The notes: a model not told the origin generated them from the sequence alone. Counted from the stretch's first letter, positions 8,968 through 17,504 are shown. The stretch is DNA of 31,266 bases from Bacteroidetes bacterium UBA2364 (GCA_002344075.1 DDTM01000053.1:1-31266); one strand, 5' to 3'. Made by a program: numbers and translations.

Positions 8968-9051
8968 ATGAAAACTTCCCATTTGGTTGTGACCGCCGAA
9001 CTATTTGCGTTAGCGCTGATGCTTTGGGCTTATCTGGTCATGCAACTCTAA
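8968..9051 (+). CDS. Possible 27-residue hydrophobic peptide
   Basis: An ATG at 8968, just after an A-rich stretch, opens 27 codons ending in TAA at 9049-9051. The product begins MKTSHLVVTAELFALAL and ends LWAYLVMQL, with a charged N-terminus and one continuous hydrophobic segment, as in a single-span membrane peptide. No family is recognised. There is no Shine-Dalgarno sequence, but most genes here lack one. Such a short frame can arise by chance, so this is only a candidate. Confidence 0.25.
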   Translation: MKTSHLVVTAELFALALMLWAYLVMQL

Positions 9052-9333
9052 CCTACCAATGGACATATATGTCCTGGTTCTGAGCAAAAAAAGGATACCA
9101 TTTTGGGCCACACATCCTTTTGGGATTGGTTTCAGGCTGGTTTTTAAAAATATTTAGGCTTCTGTTTTTATTTCTGACAGAGCCTTTTTTGTTTGGACTC
9201 GGGCTGATTGAAGTCACGCACGAAGGTATCTTTGCCATAAATTCCGATGGGTGGCGGATCATTTGTTTTTCTGCTTCGTTGTGAATTGTTATTTATTACC
9301 CAATCACAGTGTTCCCTCATAAATTACAAAAAG

Positions 9334-9840
9334 ATGAAAAACAACGTTCAATTCGCGATTAACGATCAAATACAAGCCGAATTCGAGTCTGCCTATCTCT
9401 ATCTGGCAATGGCTGGTTATGTGGAGTCCCTAAACCTGAGCGGTTTTGGTCATTGGCTCCGGTTGCAGTGGCAAGAAGAAACCATGCATGCCACTAAACT
9501 TCTTGATTTTCTGCTTAAACGGGGTGGAAAGGTGGAACTTAAAGCGATTGCTGCTCCGCCTGCGTCTTTTGGGACTCCGCTTCAGGTTTTCGAGGCGGTA
9601 TTGCAACACGAACAACACATTACCCAGCGCATTCATAAATTGTATAGTTTAGCGGTTTCTGAAAAAGATTTTGCTTTACAAACACTGATGCACTGGTATA
9701 TAGATGAGCAGGTGGAAGAAGAAGACAATGCATCTCAGATTATTGAAAAACTTAAACTTATTGGCGGGTCGGGGCCAAGTTTATACCTTTTAGATGTAGA
9801 ATTAAAAAACCGCCAACCAGAGGCCGAAGCCGCAAAATAA
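9334..9840 (+). CDS. ftnA: Non-haem ferritin
   Basis: This 168-residue cytoplasmic protein oxidises Fe(II) and stores it as a mineral inside a 24-subunit shell. The start is the ATG at 9334 (MKNNVQFAINDQIQAEF); the frame is open to 9247 but the extra 29 residues are unlike ferritin. All ferroxidase ligands of bacterial FtnA can be placed, each one residue earlier than in E. coli: E16, E49 and H52 (QEETMH), E93 (QHEQH), and Q126 and E129 (DEQVEEE). No haem-binding methionine of the bacterioferritin type is evident. The gene stands alone with its own terminator. A Fur or other iron box is not obvious upstream. Confidence 0.95.
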   Translation: MKNNVQFAINDQIQAEFESAYLYLAMAGYVESLNLSGFGHWLRLQWQEETMHATKLLDFLLKRGGKVELKAIAAPPASFGTPLQVFEAVLQHEQHITQRIHKLYSLAVSEKDFALQTLMHWYIDEQVEEEDNASQIIEKLKLIGGSGPSLYLLDVELKNRQPEAEAAK

Positions 9841-9861
9841 AGGCTTATTCTCTAAGTAATG

Positions 9862-9890
9862 AAGACCGTTCCGTTTGAGCGGTCTTTTTT
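9862..9890 (+). terminator. Intrinsic terminator of ferritin
   Basis: AAGACCG (9862-9868) pairs with CGGTCTT (9880-9886) around an 11-base loop, ending in six T residues (9885-9890), 22 bases after the ferritin stop. Confidence 0.9.
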
Positions 9891-10100
9891 ATTCTCCCCA
9901 ATACCTGCACCTTTGGTGCTTGTGCGGAAGCGCTACTGGAAGCGATTTTGTGTAAATATTTTAAAATTATATACTTAGAAAACGCTTTTATGATAAACTG
10001 AGTCATCTTTTTGCCCGCAAAATCGTAAAAACAAATTATCAGCGATCAAAGACGCCAAAATGGTAACCTTATCGCATTTTGTTTCACGAAACCATATGGT

Positions 10101-10295
10101 ATGAACGCATTTATCCCATGCACCCTGTGTCAGTACGACCAACTTTTTGAACCTTCTGCAAAACCAGCTAAAAAACACACAGACAAACGCCTGCCCTTTA
10201 AAGCGTCTTGGCCTTTAAAGCGATTAAAGAGGCGGTTTAGAAAGTGGATTGGTAAACAAATACCGTGGCCTTTGGTTGTGCGTCCGGATATGTAA
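10101..10295 (+). CDS. Possible small basic protein, unknown
   Basis: A 64-codon ATG frame in an otherwise empty region. The product begins MNAFIPCTLCQYDQ, with a CxxC pair, and continues with a strongly basic middle (WPLKRLKRRFRKWIGK). Codon choice is not unlike that of the neighbours. There is no Shine-Dalgarno sequence and no family resemblance that I know; a CxxC pair alone does not make a zinc protein. An equally long antisense frame overlaps it, so chance is a real possibility. Confidence 0.25.
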   Translation: MNAFIPCTLCQYDQLFEPSAKPAKKHTDKRLPFKASWPLKRLKRRFRKWIGKQIPWPLVVRPDM

Positions 10296-10321
10296 TACTT
10301 TTTTTGTAATTAAGTTGTGAG

Positions 10322-10349
10322 GTCCGGAGGGGTGTAGTACCTTCCGGAC
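10322..10349 (+). promoter_or_regulatory. Hairpin in the leader of the HD-domain gene
   Basis: GTCCGGA (10322-10328) and its reverse complement TCCGGAC (10343-10349) form a 7-pair stem, 13 bases before the ATG at 10363. A third copy of GTCCGGA lies at 10282-10288. There is no T-run, so it is not a terminator; an operator or a translation-control hairpin is possible. Confidence 0.4.
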
Positions 10350-10362
10350 AAACTTTATTCGC

Positions 10363-11646
10363 ATGGCAATACGATCTCGGTTTAAGATGTTCTCGGATCC
10401 GGTACATGGCTTTGTTTCTGTACCAAAAGGCCTAATTCTCGATCTGGTGGAAACACCGGAAGTGCAGCGATTGCGTCGAATCCGGCAATTGGGGCTGGGA
10501 CATATGGTTTTTCCGAATGCGGAACACAACCGCTTTGGCCACGCCTTGGGTGCAATGGCCTTGATTGCCGATGCTTTGCAACATCTTTCTGAAAAAGGGA
10601 CGCCAGTTTCCAAAAAAGAAGCCGAAGCGGCGATGATTACCGCATTGTTGCATGACGTGGGGCATGGACCGTTTTCCCATACTTTGGAGCATGTTCTTTT
10701 TGCAGACTTCCATCATGAACAGATGAGCCGGGCGGTGATGGCCGACTTAAATGATCGTTTTAGTGGCAGGCTACAACGCGCATTGGATATTTTTGATGAT
10801 TGCTACGAACGGCCTTTCTTTCACCAACTTATTGCCAGTCAATTAGATATGGATCGGCTAGATTATCTGCGGCGTGACTCTTTTTTTACCGGTGTGGCCG
10901 AAGGTGTTGTGGGGGTGGAGCGTATCATTAAAACCATGCGGGTACACCCTTTGGAAGGCGGTATAAACGCCCTGTTGATGATAGAACGAAAAGGGCAATA
11001 TGCTGTAGAAAACTATTTGATTGCCCGACGGCTGATGTATTGGCAGGTTTATTTGCATAAAACTGTTATTGCTGCTGACATTGCTTTGAAGTCGGTCATT
11101 GAATATGCCCGAAGGTTGGCCTTAAAACCCGCCTCTCCTGCATTTGCCTTTTTCCTCGGCCAACGACTGAGTGGAAAAGACGTTGCAGACCCGAACGTGC
11201 GACGACAATTTTGTGCACTCGACGACACAGATGTGGAGTTTAGCATCAAAGCGTGGGCGCGGGACCATGACCCCATTTTGTCTGACTTGGCCGACCGATT
11301 TCTGAACCGGAGGCTTCTCCGTGTGCAATTTGGCGAACAACCACCTTCCGAAACGATACTCCGAAAAATTCGGACACGGGTCATAGACTGGCTCACCAAG
11401 ACCAAACGTCTTTCTGTAACTGAAGCAGAAAACGTTTTGCCCTTTTACTTTGAACATACATCAGTCAGGGTAAAAGGTTATGGAAAAGTGACGGATACAA
11501 TACAAGTAGTGGATCGGTACGATCGGGTTATGGAGCTTTCGGCAGTTGCGGATAATGCCATCATCCGAGCATTGGCAGAACCGCAGGAAAAATGGTATAT
11601 CGCCTTTCCGAAAGAGGTGGAAGTGGGTGATGTGTGGATGAGCTAA
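10363..11646 (+). CDS. HD-domain phosphohydrolase (SAMHD1/dGTPase-like)
   Basis: The 427-residue soluble protein belongs to the HD superfamily branch that opens with DPVHGF (residues 12-17). Metal ligands can be placed: EHNRFGHALG (H60), LLHDVGHGPFSH (H97, D98) and SQLDMDRLDYLRRDS (D162 the likely fourth). This is the arrangement of SAMHD1-like and dGTP triphosphohydrolase-like enzymes, which hydrolyse dNTPs to nucleosides and triphosphate; whether this one does so is inference, since many relatives are uncharacterised. A second ATG at residue 9 (10387) is an alternative start closer to the conserved core. It converges with the small membrane protein gene, with two bases between the stops. 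Confidence 0.88.
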   Translation: MAIRSRFKMFSDPVHGFVSVPKGLILDLVETPEVQRLRRIRQLGLGHMVFPNAEHNRFGHALGAMALIADALQHLSEKGTPVSKKEAEAAMITALLHDVGHGPFSHTLEHVLFADFHHEQMSRAVMADLNDRFSGRLQRALDIFDDCYERPFFHQLIASQLDMDRLDYLRRDSFFTGVAEGVVGVERIIKTMRVHPLEGGINALLMIERKGQYAVENYLIARRLMYWQVYLHKTVIAADIALKSVIEYARRLALKPASPAFAFFLGQRLSGKDVADPNVRRQFCALDDTDVEFSIKAWARDHDPILSDLADRFLNRRLLRVQFGEQPPSETILRKIRTRVIDWLTKTKRLSVTEAENVLPFYFEHTSVRVKGYGKVTDTIQVVDRYDRVMELSAVADNAIIRALAEPQEKWYIAFPKEVEVGDVWMS

Positions 11647-11648
11647 GC

Positions 11649-12143
11649 CTATACCCGTAATGGTGTTGACCCTAACTGAGAGGCTTGTGCAAGTGCCGCC
11701 ATCAAGGACTCGAAAGAAGGCCAGTTTGTACGAGTTAATTCAAATACTTCTGGCCCGAAATTTACGGCACAGCGATCTGGGCTTTTTATTGTAAATCCCG
11801 TAACCAAAAAAGGCGCTCCGGAAAGCCCTTGTGAAACCTCCCATATAGTTCGAATATGTGCCAAGTCTTCTTCAATGATGACTTCTGCTGGCTGACGGCG
11901 CACATATCCGGATACCCAGCCATAAAGCGTCAGCGCACCTACACCCAACCCGCCAAGTAAATACGATAAACCATCATGACCTTGCAAGGCCGCTAACAAG
12001 GTGAAAAACATGAGGGTACCCATCCAGCCCAGCCATAAAGGGAGCCACAAGGCTTGGGTAGATTTTAGACAAGAAGAATCCTCCGGAAAAAATACGGAAC
12101 GAAAAGAATGGGGCGGCGATGTGATAGGAGCAGGCGTTTCCAT
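11649..12143 (-). CDS. Small membrane protein of unknown function
   Basis: The 164-residue product has a proline- and serine-rich cytoplasmic start, two probable membrane helices (about 31-52, LWLPLWLGWMGTLMFFTLLA, and 59-80, LSYLLGGLGVGALTLYGWVS), then a soluble tail of about 80 residues with E and D near IIEEDLAHIRTIWEV. I do not recognise a family. The helical-hairpin-plus-tail layout is common among small inner-membrane proteins and gives no function. It is convergent with the HD gene (stop to stop) and divergent from the CotH gene, so it is probably a single-gene unit. The only internal start that keeps both helices is the one chosen. Confidence 0.7.
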   Translation of the reverse strand: METPAPITSPPHSFRSVFFPEDSSCLKSTQALWLPLWLGWMGTLMFFTLLAALQGHDGLSYLLGGLGVGALTLYGWVSGYVRRQPAEVIIEEDLAHIRTIWEVSQGLSGAPFLVTGFTIKSPDRCAVNFGPEVFELTRTNWPSFESLMAALAQASQLGSTPLRV

Positions 12144-12305
12144 GTAGCATTATGTGCAATATCTTTTCCTTATAGTCTGACACGTATAAAGGTTCCTGCT
12201 TAAGACGGAAATTATGCAATACAAGAATCTCGGATGAAGTCATGTGACCAATTTCTTAAGTAAAGCGGCAACAGGCATACATTCACCTTCTAAAATCCTT
12301 AACTC

Positions 12306-14669
12306 ATGACTCATCTATACAAAGTTATAGCCATCTTCTTTATAATCACGAATCTACTTGTTGAAAATAAAGCAGAAGCACAAAATCTACCCGCTCAAAT
12401 GCAGTTTACCTCAGGTGGTGCCATTCTGAAAACAGGGGGCCGAGACTTGGACGGTTTATACGACGAAAGCATCATCCGAACCATCGAACTGAATTTTTCC
12501 GAATCAAATTGGTGGACCTTGCTTACCCAAAATTATGCATCGAAGACCGATCTTATCGGTACGCTTTCGGCGGATGGTCAGACCTTTCAAAAAGTAGGTG
12601 TTCGCTTTAAAGGGCAAACATCTTATAATACCGGAACTTCGCAGAAAAAATCATTTAATATTACGTTGGATGCGCAAATCGAAGACCAAAACTGGTTGGG
12701 TTACAAAACGTTGAACCTGAACAATGCTTTTGATGACAATTCATTTATGCGGGAAGTTTTATACCTCAAGCAAATCCGGAAGCACATTCCGGCGGCACAA
12801 GCGAATTATGTGAAGCTAATAATTAACGGCGTAGATTGGGGAATTTATGCCAATGTACAGCAGTTGGACAAAGCCTTCATCCGAGAATGGTTCCGGAACG
12901 ACAATGGGACCCGGTGGCGGGCAGATGCGCCCACTAACGGAACGGGTGGCCCCGGTGGGCCGGGGGGTGGTAGCTGGGGCGATGGGACTGCTGCAATAAA
13001 CTATTTAGGTACTGATACCACAGCCTACAAAAAGTACTATACCATGAAGTCCACAACAAGGAGCAAGCCTTGGGAGGATTTGGTTCTGGCCGCCTCCACC
13101 CTCAATAATACAACTTTGGCAGACCGTACCATACAATATCCAGTTTCACTTGATGTGGATCGGATTCTGTGGCACTTGGCCAGTGAAGACTTGTTTTCGG
13201 ATGATGATAGCTACATTTATAAAGGTAAGATGGACTACTATATGTATTGGGATAAAGAAACAGGGCGATTGCTGACGCATGAATACGACGGCAATAGTGT
13301 TATGAAGTCCAGCACGTCATCATGGAGTCCATTTTATAACGAAACCAAGGTTAATTACCCGCTGATGAACAAAGTCTTGGCTGTACCTGCTTATCGCCAG
13401 CGATATTTGGCCCATCTGCGGACATTGATGAAAGACACTTTTGATCCAGTTTCGATTGGGGCACAGATTGACACATACTTCAACCTAATCAAAGACCCGA
13501 TAAATGCAGATCCCAAAAAACGGATGACCTACACAGCATTTACGAATGAAATACAGGTGCTGAAAAATTTTGTCAATAATCGAAGAACGGCACTGTTGGC
13601 CAATACGGAGGTGGGTCGGACCGGAATCACCTTAGATGGGGCAACCTTGACATCCGATTTGGGAGCAGGGAAAGCACCCGCACCACTAAAACCTGCACGA
13701 ATTACCATCAAAACGAACGGAAATGCGAAAGGGGTAAACCTGTATTTCGGAAATGGTTTGGATGGCACATTTACACAAGTGACCATGGTTGATGACGGCC
13801 TACATAACGATGGTGCAGCCGGAGATCAGGTCTATGGCGCCGAAATTCCGGGCTATGGTGCAGGTTCCTATGTAAGGTATTATTTTGAAGGCATCGCAAA
13901 TGATGGCTTTCAAACAGCAACGTATCTGCCGGAAGGCGCTGAACACGAGTTGTATGTTTACCAAGTGCCCATACAATCTGTCTCGGCTACCACTGTGGTC
14001 ATCAATGAACTGATGGCGCAAAATACAAAAACAATTACCGACGAAGCAGGAGAATATGAAGACTGGATCGAACTGTACAATACAACCGCTTCCGATATTG
14101 ATCTAAGTGGCTATTTCTTATCAGATAAAGTAGATAATCTTGATAAATGGGCGCTGCCTAATGGAACCACTATTCCGGCAAACGGATACCTGATCATATG
14201 GGCAGACGAAAACGGAAGCCAAGGTGCACTCCATGCAAACTTTAAACTATCGGCATCGGGTGAAGCAGTCCTTTTGTCCGACCCTGCCAAACAAATTGTG
14301 GATCAGGTAACCTTTGGGGCACAAGAAATGGATAAAAGCTATGCCCGAAACCCCAATGGAATAGGGAATTTTGTGATCCAAAGTCCAACATTCAAAAAGG
14401 ACAATACCGGAACAACTGCTACTCAAAACGAGCCAATTGCACGTTCTCAACTGGCAACCTACCCGAATCCGGCTCGAGACCAACTTAATGTTAAGGTTCA
14501 ATCGGTCTCTAATAAACCCGTTGCCCTTAAACTCTATAATATTCTGGGGCAGATGGTTTGGCAGGGCGAAACACAAGACCAGATTTCGGTAAGCCTGTCA
14601 GAATTTCCAGCAGGTTTGTATATATTGAAAAGTCCAACACATCAGCAAAAAGTGATGGTGGTACACTAA
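12306..14669 (+). CDS. Secreted CotH kinase-like protein with lamin-tail and T9SS sorting domains
   Basis: The 787-residue protein starts with a signal peptide (VIAIFFIITNLLVENKAEAQ). Residues about 45-420 match the CotH family: VRFKGQTSYN, KKSFNITLD, LNLNNAFDDNSFMRE, NGVDWGIYANVQQLDKAFI and EYDGNSVM. CotH in Bacillus is an atypical kinase of spore-coat proteins; bacterial surface versions are common but their substrates are unknown. A glycine- and proline-rich insert (about 211-226) interrupts the CotH region. Then come a beta domain (about 450-555), a lamin-tail domain (about 563-695, INELMAQN ... EDWIELYNTT ... LSGYFLSD) and a T9SS sorting domain (ATYPNPARDQLNVK ... FPAGLYILK). It should therefore be exported to the cell surface or medium. 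A terminator follows. Confidence 0.88.
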   Translation: MTHLYKVIAIFFIITNLLVENKAEAQNLPAQMQFTSGGAILKTGGRDLDGLYDESIIRTIELNFSESNWWTLLTQNYASKTDLIGTLSADGQTFQKVGVRFKGQTSYNTGTSQKKSFNITLDAQIEDQNWLGYKTLNLNNAFDDNSFMREVLYLKQIRKHIPAAQANYVKLIINGVDWGIYANVQQLDKAFIREWFRNDNGTRWRADAPTNGTGGPGGPGGGSWGDGTAAINYLGTDTTAYKKYYTMKSTTRSKPWEDLVLAASTLNNTTLADRTIQYPVSLDVDRILWHLASEDLFSDDDSYIYKGKMDYYMYWDKETGRLLTHEYDGNSVMKSSTSSWSPFYNETKVNYPLMNKVLAVPAYRQRYLAHLRTLMKDTFDPVSIGAQIDTYFNLIKDPINADPKKRMTYTAFTNEIQVLKNFVNNRRTALLANTEVGRTGITLDGATLTSDLGAGKAPAPLKPARITIKTNGNAKGVNLYFGNGLDGTFTQVTMVDDGLHNDGAAGDQVYGAEIPGYGAGSYVRYYFEGIANDGFQTATYLPEGAEHELYVYQVPIQSVSATTVVINELMAQNTKTITDEAGEYEDWIELYNTTASDIDLSGYFLSDKVDNLDKWALPNGTTIPANGYLIIWADENGSQGALHANFKLSASGEAVLLSDPAKQIVDQVTFGAQEMDKSYARNPNGIGNFVIQSPTFKKDNTGTTATQNEPIARSQLATYPNPARDQLNVKVQSVSNKPVALKLYNILGQMVWQGETQDQISVSLSEFPAGLYILKSPTHQQKVMVVH

Positions 14670-14688
14670 TGGTCTATTAAAGTGTCAT

Positions 14689-14721
14689 AAAGGGCGCATC
14701 TTTTCAGGTACGCCCTTTTTT
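14689..14721 (+). terminator. Intrinsic terminator of the CotH gene
   Basis: AAAGGGCG (14689-14696) pairs with CGCCCTTT (14711-14718) around a 14-base loop, followed by T residues to 14721. Confidence 0.9.
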
Positions 14722-14783
14722 AGTGTCTTTTCCAGTTAAAATTCTTTTGCTCTCATTGCTCCGGAATAGCGATCTTAGGCCAT

Positions 14784-15974
14784 ATGTTACCTTACCATAC
14801 TTTTTACACTTCTCACGAATCGGAAACTCTCCGAAACCTCGTGGTTCTGGGTTCAACCGGTTCCATCGGTACGCAAACCCTTGAAATTGCCCGTCTTTTC
14901 CCGGATAAAATTCGTATTTTAGCGCTTACGGCGGGGAAAAATGCGGATCTCCTCATCCGGCAAGCCCAACTGTTTAACCCACAGATGGTGGCTATCGGAG
15001 ACGAAGCACAGTATGAATACGTCCGAGGAGCCCTGCATGGAAGGCCTATCAAGGTGGTGGCTGGCAGCAAAGGGATAGAAGAAGCCGCAATCCATCCCAA
15101 TGCAAATTTGGTGGTTGCAGCGATGGTGGGTTATGCGGGCTTGGCACCAACAATTGCCGCGATGAAGGCCGGAAAAAATATTGCCCTTGCCAATAAAGAA
15201 ACCTTGGTGGTGGCTGGCAAACTGATTGCAGAACTGGCGCGGCAAACGGGAACTGCGGTATTGCCTGTGGACTCAGAGCACTCGGCAATTTTTCAATGCT
15301 TGCTGGGTGAGCCTGAAAATACAATTCAGAACTTAATTCTGACGGCCTCTGGAGGACCTTTCCGGACACGCCCCGCTGCCGACTTTGCGACCATCACCAA
15401 AGCCGAAGCCTTAAAACATCCTAATTGGGACATGGGGGCAAAAATTACCATAGACTCCGCAACCATGATGAACAAGGGGCTGGAAGTGATTGAAGCCCGG
15501 TGGTTGTTTGACATTGAACCTGAAAAAATTCAGGTTGTGGTACACCCACAATCTATTATTCATTCGATGGTTTTATTTTGTGATGGTTCTACAAAGGCAC
15601 AACTTGGCGTACCCGACATGAAAGTACCCATTCAATATGCCTTGACCTATCCCCGCCGTTGGGTAGCACCCCATGAACGGTTAGACTGGTCACAGATTCG
15701 GTCATTGGAATTTGAAACCCCAGATTTTGATAAATTTCCATCCCTCCGCTTGGCATTCGAGAGTCTTGAATTGGGAGGCGTGGCTCCGGCAGTGCTCAAT
15801 GCCGCAAACGAGGTAGCGGTGGGGCTGTTCTTACAAGAAGCCATTCGGTTTGCCGATATTCCGGCACTTGTGGAAAAAGCCCTTAGACAGGTCCGGCATG
15901 AGGGAAGCATAGATTTAGACGTGCTTCGGTCTGTGGATTCTGAAACAAGACGTTTTGTTGGGGAACTTGTTTAG
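14784..15974 (+). CDS. dxr: 1-deoxy-D-xylulose 5-phosphate reductoisomerase
   Basis: This 396-residue cytoplasmic enzyme makes 2-C-methyl-D-erythritol 4-phosphate, the second step of the MEP isoprenoid pathway, using NADPH and a divalent metal. The NADPH loop is LGSTGSIGTQT (22-32). Metal and active-site residues are visible: PVDSEHSAI (D163, E165), ASGGPFR (189-194), NWDMGAKITIDSATMMNKGLE (ending in E234). Length is usual. The start gives about 17 residues before the first strand, slightly long, but no other ATG fits. It heads an envelope-biogenesis block and supplies the precursors that uppS, two genes on, consumes. The rseP start is 65 bases beyond its stop. Confidence 0.96.
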   Translation: MLPYHTFYTSHESETLRNLVVLGSTGSIGTQTLEIARLFPDKIRILALTAGKNADLLIRQAQLFNPQMVAIGDEAQYEYVRGALHGRPIKVVAGSKGIEEAAIHPNANLVVAAMVGYAGLAPTIAAMKAGKNIALANKETLVVAGKLIAELARQTGTAVLPVDSEHSAIFQCLLGEPENTIQNLILTASGGPFRTRPAADFATITKAEALKHPNWDMGAKITIDSATMMNKGLEVIEARWLFDIEPEKIQVVVHPQSIIHSMVLFCDGSTKAQLGVPDMKVPIQYALTYPRRWVAPHERLDWSQIRSLEFETPDFDKFPSLRLAFESLELGGVAPAVLNAANEVAVGLFLQEAIRFADIPALVEKALRQVRHEGSIDLDVLRSVDSETRRFVGELV

Positions 15975-16039
15975 CCGATGGTGCATTTTAACCCCGCCTT
16001 TCGTATTTTCCGAAGTTTTAACAACCATCCAAAAAGTTC

Positions 16040-17404
16040 ATGCAGGATATATTGAGTTCTTTAGGCTCTGTTGGAAATGTATTAACCTATGTTTTCTGGG
16101 TGATTCTGGCACTTTTTATTCTGGTGCTGGTTCATGAAATGGGGCACTTCCTCTCCGCCAAAGCATTTGGAATGCGGGTAGAGCGTTTTTCAATCGGTTT
16201 CCCTCCCAAGATTCTTGGTAAACAAATCGGTGAAACGGAGTATGTAATTGGTGCAACTCCTTTAGGGGGGTACGTCAAAATCTCCGGAATGATTGATGAG
16301 AGTATGGATACCGGTTTTGTGGAAGGGGTACCTGAGCCTTGGGAATTCCGGGCCAAGCCCGTTTGGCAAAAGATGGTGGTAATAACGGCTGGGGTCATTT
16401 TTAACATGATTCTCGCGGTCATTATCTTTTCTACACTCAAACTCACTTACGGCGAACCTTATATCCCCATTGAGCAAATTGCTCAGTTTTCGGTAGAAGA
16501 AGGTTCGTTGGCGTATGATATGGGACTCCGAACAGGGGACCGCATCGTTGCCGTGAATGGAAAACAAGTGAAACGACATACCGATATTTTGAATATTGGC
16601 GTCTTGATGGCGGATAGTCCTTCGATTACAGTAAATCGTAATGGCAATAAAATCACTTTGAATGCGCCTCCAGCAATGGTTTCTAAACTATCCAAGGCAC
16701 AAGGAAATTTTGGGATCACGCCCTATTTCCATTCCCGTATTGGTGAAGTAGTTCCAGATATGCCGGCAGAAAAAGCAGGGCTTAAGGCCAATGACAAAAT
16801 TGTTGGGATTAACGGAAATCCGATTCGTTTCTGGGAGGAAATGACCGATGCACTCAAAAGCTCTCAAGGCAAGCCATTGGAAGTTAAATGGGTGCGGAGC
16901 GCCAAAAATGGTGTCACCGATACGCTTTCTGCGACCATCGTTCCCAAGAAAGAAGGTGAATCATATTTATTGGGCGTAGGACGATCTGCAACAGCAATTG
17001 AGTATTTTTCATTGGGAGGGGCCATCGCGGCAGGTACACGCGAGACTTGGACCAATGCTGCAGGGACACTGCTGATGTTTAAAAAACTGATCATGGGTCA
17101 GGAAAATGTACGAGATGCACTTGGTGGTCCTGTGATGATTGCACGCGAAACCAAACGTGCAGCAGACCAAGGGGCCTATTCTTTCTGGCGTATCGTGGCG
17201 CTACTCTCCGTAACCCTTGCCGTTGTCAATATCCTGCCTATTCCGGCACTGGATGGCGGGCATCTGGTCTTTTTGATCTATGAAGCGATTGCCCGTAAAG
17301 AACCTTCGCCCCGCTTCCGGATGATTGCACAGCAGGTTGGAATGGTTCTCTTGCTTGCATTGATGGTTTTCTTGGTATTTAATGATGTCTTACGCATTCT
17401 GTAA
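16040..17404 (+). CDS. rseP: Site-2 intramembrane metalloprotease RseP
   Basis: The 454-residue inner-membrane zinc protease has HEMGH in the first helix (residues 32-36) and the second signature NILPIPALDGGH near the C-terminus (D405 as third zinc ligand). Two PDZ-like segments lie between, around SLAYDMGLRTGDRIVAVNG and PAEKAGLKANDKIVGING, and the last helix is at 430-450. In E. coli RseP cuts the anti-sigma factor RseA and leftover signal peptides; here the substrate is unknown and no rseA or sigma-E gene is in the window. Position between dxr and uppS is conserved in spirit with Proteobacteria. A terminator-like hairpin follows its stop. Confidence 0.95.
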   Translation: MQDILSSLGSVGNVLTYVFWVILALFILVLVHEMGHFLSAKAFGMRVERFSIGFPPKILGKQIGETEYVIGATPLGGYVKISGMIDESMDTGFVEGVPEPWEFRAKPVWQKMVVITAGVIFNMILAVIIFSTLKLTYGEPYIPIEQIAQFSVEEGSLAYDMGLRTGDRIVAVNGKQVKRHTDILNIGVLMADSPSITVNRNGNKITLNAPPAMVSKLSKAQGNFGITPYFHSRIGEVVPDMPAEKAGLKANDKIVGINGNPIRFWEEMTDALKSSQGKPLEVKWVRSAKNGVTDTLSATIVPKKEGESYLLGVGRSATAIEYFSLGGAIAAGTRETWTNAAGTLLMFKKLIMGQENVRDALGGPVMIARETKRAADQGAYSFWRIVALLSVTLAVVNILPIPALDGGHLVFLIYEAIARKEPSPRFRMIAQQVGMVLLLALMVFLVFNDVLRIL

Positions 17405-17431
17405 TTAAAAAGACCTTATCTTCTCTTGATT

Positions 17432-17468
17432 AAAGCTCCTGCTTTGGTTTTAAGGCAGGGGCTTTTGT
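17432..17468 (+). terminator. Terminator-like hairpin between rseP and uppS
   Basis: AAAGCTCCTGC (17432-17442) pairs with GCAGGGGCTTT (17455-17465; one T-G pair), an 11-pair stem with a 12-base loop, followed by a short T-run (17463-17466, then GTT). It could end or attenuate transcription inside what would otherwise be one operon. Confidence 0.7.
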
Positions 17469-17495
17469 TAAAAAAGAACCGAAACTTCCCTATTC

Positions 17496-17504
17496 GGGAG
17501 GAAG
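17496..17504 (+). promoter_or_regulatory. Strong ribosome binding site of uppS
   Basis: GGGAGGAAG lies five bases before the ATG at 17510. It is the clearest Shine-Dalgarno sequence in the window and decides the uppS start, since the frame is open further upstream through the terminator hairpin. Confidence 0.75.

Larger units (their letters stand above)
8509..9333. other. 825-base intergenic region between DUF1460 and ferritin genes
   Basis: This is the longest stretch with no convincing protein gene. The left part should hold the promoter of the minus-strand DUF1460 gene (AT-rich around 8521-8532). Further right are a 15-base palindrome at 8766-8780, a possible promoter, a terminator-like hairpin at 8879-8913, a possible 27-residue peptide at 8968-9051, and a hydrophobic but start-less open frame at 9084-9284. 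The last 50 bases lead into ferritin. A 89-codon frame opening at GTG 8814 looks random in composition and I do not call it. Confidence 0.6.
9891..10362. other. 472-base intergenic region between ferritin and the HD-domain gene
   Basis: The left half (9950-10090) is AT-rich and holds nothing I recognise. A possible 64-codon frame occupies 10101-10295. The right end has a hairpin with GTCCGGA arms just before the HD gene start. No RNA gene is recognisable. Confidence 0.5.

Noticed and set aside
8814..9083. 89-codon frame from a GTG in the ferritin upstream region
   Set aside because: Composition looks random, it runs across the terminator-like hairpin, and the start is not supported.
9247..9333. 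Upstream extension of ferritin to ATG 9247
   Set aside because: The 29 extra residues are unlike any ferritin N-terminus; the ATG at 9334 gives the standard MKNNVQFAINDQIQ opening and keeps all ligands in register.
10363..12143. HD-domain enzyme plus small membrane protein as a defence pair
   Set aside because: They converge stop to stop rather than forming an operon, and there is no mobile-element or other defence gene nearby.
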